From: Competibacteraceae bacterium UBA6584
GTDB lineage: Bacteria; Pseudomonadota; Gammaproteobacteria; Competibacterales; Competibacteraceae
Reading direction: 5' to 3'
Length of the DNA stretch: 64,000 nucleotides
Assembly (NCBI GenBank): GCA_002433805.1
Contig: DJIW01000128.1
Location: 22,181 to 86,180, forward strand
Within the stretch, counting starts at the first letter, position 1. Each line of letters starts with the position of its first letter. Below are positions 60,777-64,000 of the stretch, piece by piece. Both the position numbers and the translations under genes were made by a program. Under the pieces are notes generated by a model. That model was not told where the DNA came from. It saw only the letters and a list, made by a program, of their open reading frames with translations, and did no database searches.

Positions 60777-61340
60777 TCAAGCTTCGCCATAACGCAGCAC
60801 CGCCCAAGCCGCCGCCAGATAGTGCAGCATGGACCAAAGCGTCAGCGCCGCCGCGACCACCAATAACCCCATGCCGACCTCCAGGGTCGGAAAAAACCAA
60901 AGCGGCTCTCGATAAAGCAACAACAATACCGCCACCATCTGAGTCGTGGTCTTGATTTTTCCGATGGCGGACACCGCGAGGCGCCCGTGCTTGCCCAACT
61001 GCGCCATCCACTCCCGCAACGCCGAAATCGCGATTTCGCGACCGATGATGATCGCCGCCGCGACCGCCATCAACGGCGTGGGGATCGCCTGCACCAACAG
61101 CACCAACGCCGCCGCCACCATCAGTTTATCGGCCACCGGGTCCAAAAAAGCCCCAAACGCCGAGGTCTGGCCGAGCCGGCGCGCCAGATAGCCGTCCAGC
61201 CAATCGGTCAGCGCCGCCAGTCCGAACAAGGCGCTGCACAGCAGATTGGCGCCTCGAAACGACATGAAAAACACCAGTACGAACACCGGAATCAGCGCGA
61301 TTCGCAGCAGAGTCAGCAGGGTGGGTAGATTGACATGCAT
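60777..61340 (-). CDS. pgsA: CDP-diacylglycerol-glycerol-3-phosphate 3-phosphatidyltransferase
   Basis: Inner-membrane enzyme of 187 residues making phosphatidylglycerol phosphate. The CDP-alcohol phosphotransferase motif is complete: D46, D49-G50, A53-R54, G63, D67 and D71. Several hydrophobic helices surround it. The ATG at 61340 gives normal length; the open frame upstream overlaps uvrC. Order uvrC-pgsA-tRNA-Gly is that of E. coli. Confidence 0.94.
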   Translation of the reverse strand: MHVNLPTLLTLLRIALIPVFVLVFFMSFRGANLLCSALFGLAALTDWLDGYLARRLGQTSAFGAFLDPVADKLMVAAALVLLVQAIPTPLMAVAAAIIIGREIAISALREWMAQLGKHGRLAVSAIGKIKTTTQMVAVLLLLYREPLWFFPTLEVGMGLLVVAAALTLWSMLHYLAAAWAVLRYGEA

Positions 61341-61353
61341 GTTTGACGCGCGC

Positions 61354-63195
61354 TCAGCCTTCGCCGTGAAAGGCATCGTAAATCCGTTGCGCCAACTCAA
61401 TATTGATGCCATCGACCTGAACGATGTCCTCAATGCCAGCCCGCGATAATTGCTTTAGACCGCCAAACTGCTTGAGCAACGCTTGTCGGCGTTTGGGGCC
61501 GATTCCAGGAATGCTGTCCAGCGCGGAACGGGTGCGGCTTTTGGCCCGGCGTTGGCGGTGGCCAGTAATGGCGAAGCGATGCGCTTCGTCTCTAATTTGT
61601 TGAACCAAATGCAAGGCGGCGGAATCGACCGACAGTATAGTGGGCCGATTTTCACCGAACAAGTACAGGGTTTCCAGTCCCGGCTTGCGCCCCGGACCCT
61701 TGGCGACTCCGATCACCGTCACCCCGGCCACCCTCAGTTCCTGCAACAATTCACTCGCTTGCGCCAATTGCCCCTTGCCGCCATCGATAAACAGCACATC
61801 CGGAAACCGGCCGCCGTCTTGTTGCACGCGCAGATAGCGTCGGGTCAGCGCTTGATGCAGGGCGGCGTAGTCATCGCCCGGTTGGATGCCGTCGATGTTA
61901 TAGCGACGATAGTCGGATTTCAGCGGGCCTTGGGGGTCGAATACCACGCAAGCCGCCACCGTCGCCTCGCCTTGGGTGTGGCTGATATCGAAACATTCCA
62001 TGCGCGCCGGTTCATCTTCAAGCCCCAGGGCCTCGCGCAAGGCTTCCAAGCGATGGCGCATCCCCATTTGGCCGGACAGATGGGCGGCGAGCGCGTAATC
62101 CGCGTTGCGTTGCGCCATCTCCAACCAGCGCGCCCGCTCGCCGCGCGCGCGCGCGGAAAGGCTGACGCGCTGGCCCACGCGCTCTGAAAACGCCCGCGCC
62201 AGCAGCGACATGTCCGAGGGTTCGGGAATGAGGAGCACTTCGGAGGGCGGTTCCTTGTTAAGATAATACTGCGCCAGAAAAGCGGCCTGCACGGCCGCCT
62301 CACCCTCCTCCTCACGGGGCAGTTGCGGGAAAAAGGCTCGGTTGCCCAACAGCCGTCCATCGCGAAACACAAAGACTTGAACGCAGGCCGCGCCGCCGCG
62401 CGCGACGCAGGCGATAACATCGACATCACCGCTTTCGCCCTCGACGTGCTGGTGCTGTTGGATTTGCCTTAATTCGACGATTTGATCGCGATAAAGCGCT
62501 GCTTCCTCAAAGTTCAGCGCTTCGGCGGCCGCTTCCATCCGCCGCGCCAATCCGTCGATCAACTGCCCGCTCTTGCCTTCCAAAAACAAAATAGCGTCGC
62601 GCAGCTGACCGTTATAACCCTCCTGATCGATCAGTCCTACGCAGGGGGCGGTGCAGCGCTTGATTTGATACTGCAAGCACGGCCGACGCCGGACGTGGAA
62701 GAAACTGTCCTCGCACGGTCGCAAGCGAAACACTTTTTGCAGCAGGTTCAGGGTATCGCGAACGGCGCTGGCGTTGGGATAAGGACCGAAATAGCGTCCC
62801 GGCGCGTGCTTGGCGCCGCGACGCAACGACAGTCTGGGAAAATCATCGGCGGAAACGTGTATGTAAGGATAACCCTTGTCGTCGCGCAGCAAAATATTGT
62901 AGCGAGGTTGGTGCTCCTTGATCAGCGTGCTTTCCAGAATCAGCGCTTCGGTTTCGGTATGGGTGACCGTGACTTCGATCCCCCGAATCTGGCCGACCAG
63001 ACTGCTCGTTTTGGCCGACGGCTGATGGACTCGGAAATAGCTGGCGACGCGCTTGCGCAGATTGATCGCCTTGCCGACATAGAGAATCTGCCCCCGCTCG
63101 TCCAGCATCCGATAAACGCCGGGCAAGGGGGAAAGGGTCTTGAGGAACGCTTTGGAGTCGAAGGAAGGTGGCGAACCGCCCATGGTCCACATCAT
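61354..63195 (-). CDS. uvrC: Excinuclease ABC subunit C
   Basis: Nucleotide-excision-repair nuclease of 613 residues making both incisions with UvrB. The N-terminal GIY-YIG domain includes LPGVYRMLDERG and ILYVGKAINLRKRV. A UVR motif (about 200-240) binds UvrB; the RNase H-like nuclease domain includes MECFDISHTQGE and DVLFIDGGKGQL; the C-terminal helix-hairpin-helix pair contains SIPGIGPKRRQALL. Start choice among ATGs at 63195 and 63183 is unsettled. It is 13 bases upstream of pgsA. Confidence 0.96.
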   Translation of the reverse strand: MMWTMGGSPPSFDSKAFLKTLSPLPGVYRMLDERGQILYVGKAINLRKRVASYFRVHQPSAKTSSLVGQIRGIEVTVTHTETEALILESTLIKEHQPRYNILLRDDKGYPYIHVSADDFPRLSLRRGAKHAPGRYFGPYPNASAVRDTLNLLQKVFRLRPCEDSFFHVRRRPCLQYQIKRCTAPCVGLIDQEGYNGQLRDAILFLEGKSGQLIDGLARRMEAAAEALNFEEAALYRDQIVELRQIQQHQHVEGESGDVDVIACVARGGAACVQVFVFRDGRLLGNRAFFPQLPREEEGEAAVQAAFLAQYYLNKEPPSEVLLIPEPSDMSLLARAFSERVGQRVSLSARARGERARWLEMAQRNADYALAAHLSGQMGMRHRLEALREALGLEDEPARMECFDISHTQGEATVAACVVFDPQGPLKSDYRRYNIDGIQPGDDYAALHQALTRRYLRVQQDGGRFPDVLFIDGGKGQLAQASELLQELRVAGVTVIGVAKGPGRKPGLETLYLFGENRPTILSVDSAALHLVQQIRDEAHRFAITGHRQRRAKSRTRSALDSIPGIGPKRRQALLKQFGGLKQLSRAGIEDIVQVDGINIELAQRIYDAFHGEG

Positions 63196-63295
63196 CAGGG
63201 GGTGACGGGTGGCGTTGGCATCGAATAGCGCGGCAGCGCGCCACTGGACCGCGCGAACTCAATCGAAGGCGCGTTCATCATCAGCGAGGCCAAAC

Positions 63296-63338
63296 GTCCA
63301 GACGGGCGCGACCTGACCCTGCGCCGCGCCGTCCGGAC
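63296..63338. repeat. Imperfect inverted repeat between activator gene and uvrC
   Basis: The arms 63296-63310 and 63325-63338 pair with one mismatch and one bulge (GTCCAGACGGGCGCG against CGCGCCGTCCGGAC), giving a G+C-rich hairpin 17 bases downstream of the activator stop codon. There is no T tract, so it is at most a weak terminator or an mRNA 3'-end structure. Confidence 0.35.
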
Positions 63339-63354
63339 ATTCCAAAGGCATTGC

Positions 63355-64000
63355 TTAAGTATTATCCCGTCGGATGTCGTATTTTTCCATCAACCGATAC
63401 AGCGTCATTCTTGAGACGCCGAGTTCTTGGGCGGCGCGGGCGATGTTGAATCGCGTGCGCAACAAAGTCGCCTGAATCGCCTCGCGGTCCGCCGCCATGC
63501 GGGCCTCATCCAGGGTGACGAAGCCCCGGCCCAAGGAACGCCGCTCCAGCTCCAGATCGTTGGGCGTGATGTGCGGACCCTCGCTCAACAGCACCGCCCG
63601 GCGGGTGCGGTTCATCAATTCGCGGACGTTGCCGGGCCAGTCGTAGCGGTTGATGACTTCCAGGGCGTCGCGGCTGAAACCCTTGGCCGAGGTTTTGTTT
63701 TCGGCGGCGAATTTGGTGAAGAAATACCGCGCCAGCAATTCGACGTCGCCCTTGCGTTCCCGCAGGCTCGGCGTCCGCAGGTGCAACACGTTGAGCCGGT
63801 AGTAAAGATCCTCGCGGAACCGGCCGTCGCGAACCGCCTGATCGAGATTGGTGTTGGTCGAGGCGATCACCCGAACGTTGACCGGGATCGGCTTGGTGCC
63901 GCCCAGCCGGTGAATCTTTTTCTCTTCCAAGAACCGCAGCAGGTTGGCCTGCACTTCGGTCGGCAGATCGCCGATCTCATCGAGAAACAGCGTGCCGCCG
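63355..64000 (-). CDS. Sigma-54-dependent transcriptional activator, 5' part outside window
   Basis: The frame is open to the window edge, so only the C-terminal 215 or so residues are visible. They begin within the AAA+ domain at GGTLFLDEIGDLP (Walker B), continue through VRVIASTNTNLD, FREDLYYRLNV and the RYDWPGNVREL block, and end in a Fis-type helix-turn-helix (ARAAQELGVSRMTLYRLMEKY). It would activate RpoN promoters. The sensory N terminus, and hence the signal, is not in view. Confidence 0.93.
   Translation of the reverse strand, partial: GGTLFLDEIGDLPTEVQANLLRFLEEKKIHRLGGTKPIPVNVRVIASTNTNLDQAVRDGRFREDLYYRLNVLHLRTPSLRERKGDVELLARYFFTKFAAENKTSAKGFSRDALEVINRYDWPGNVRELMNRTRRAVLLSEGPHITPNDLELERRSLGRGFVTLDEARMAADREAIQATLLRTRFNIARAAQELGVSRMTLYRLMEKYDIRRDNT

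Overview
The window reads as a G+C-rich gammaproteobacterial chromosome. The evidence is a complete 14-gene nuo operon with separate nuoC and nuoD, the order tpiA-secG-tRNA-Leu(GAG)-nuoA, the enterobacterial-type order uvrC-pgsA-tRNA-Gly-tRNA-Cys-tRNA-Leu(UAA), and gammaproteobacterial markers (hldE, msbA, rlmJ, ttcA, rlmE, yhbY). The PPi-type phosphofructokinase and the phosphoribulokinase are reminiscent of methanotroph, purple sulfur or Competibacter-like lineages, but genus cannot be fixed from this sequence alone.

Layout. 0-4.6 kb: pentose and sugar-phosphate genes xylB (5' end outside the window), tkt and a PPi-type 6-phosphofructokinase. 4.6-10 kb: envelope genes. hldE overlaps an FAD oxidoreductase gene, which overlaps an aldo/keto reductase gene, all leftward; msbA diverges from hldE. 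10-18.9 kb: a small RMF-like protein, a Sel1 protein, an MltD-type lytic transglycosylase, an orphan small ORF, 3-mercaptopyruvate sulfurtransferase, rlmJ, the three-gene AmmeMemoRadiSam set (radical SAM, Memo, AMMECR1) and two glycosyltransferase-like genes.

19.0-32.0 kb: a defence island just downstream of a tRNA-Ala(CGC) gene. It is one tightly packed rightward array: hsdM, hsdS, a YhcG/DUF1016 PD-(D/E)xK protein, hsdR, a YgjP/DUF45 HExxH protein, mcrB-like, mcrC-like. Most junctions overlap or are a few bases apart, so type I restriction-modification and a McrBC-type system probably share one transcript. I see no integrase, transposase or CRISPR array.

32-38.2 kb: ttcA, a YdcH-family small protein, a large DUF349 protein, a DMT permease and phosphoribulokinase. 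38.3-53.3 kb: DUF2818 and nuoN to nuoA, leftward. 53.5-60.3 kb: tRNA-Leu(GAG), secG, tpiA, glmM, folP, ftsH, rlmE, a small membrane protein and yhbY. 60.4-64 kb: tRNA-Leu(UAA), tRNA-Cys, tRNA-Gly, pgsA, uvrC and the 3' part of a sigma-54 activator gene cut by the window edge.

Most likely to reward attention: the composite type I/McrBC island with its two accessory genes and a possible leader peptide, the AmmeMemoRadiSam set of unknown function, the overlapping hldE-oxidoreductase-reductase array, and the RMF-like small protein. No interval longer than about 300 bases lacks a feature; the longest gene-free stretch is nuoA to tRNA-Leu (about 280 bases).
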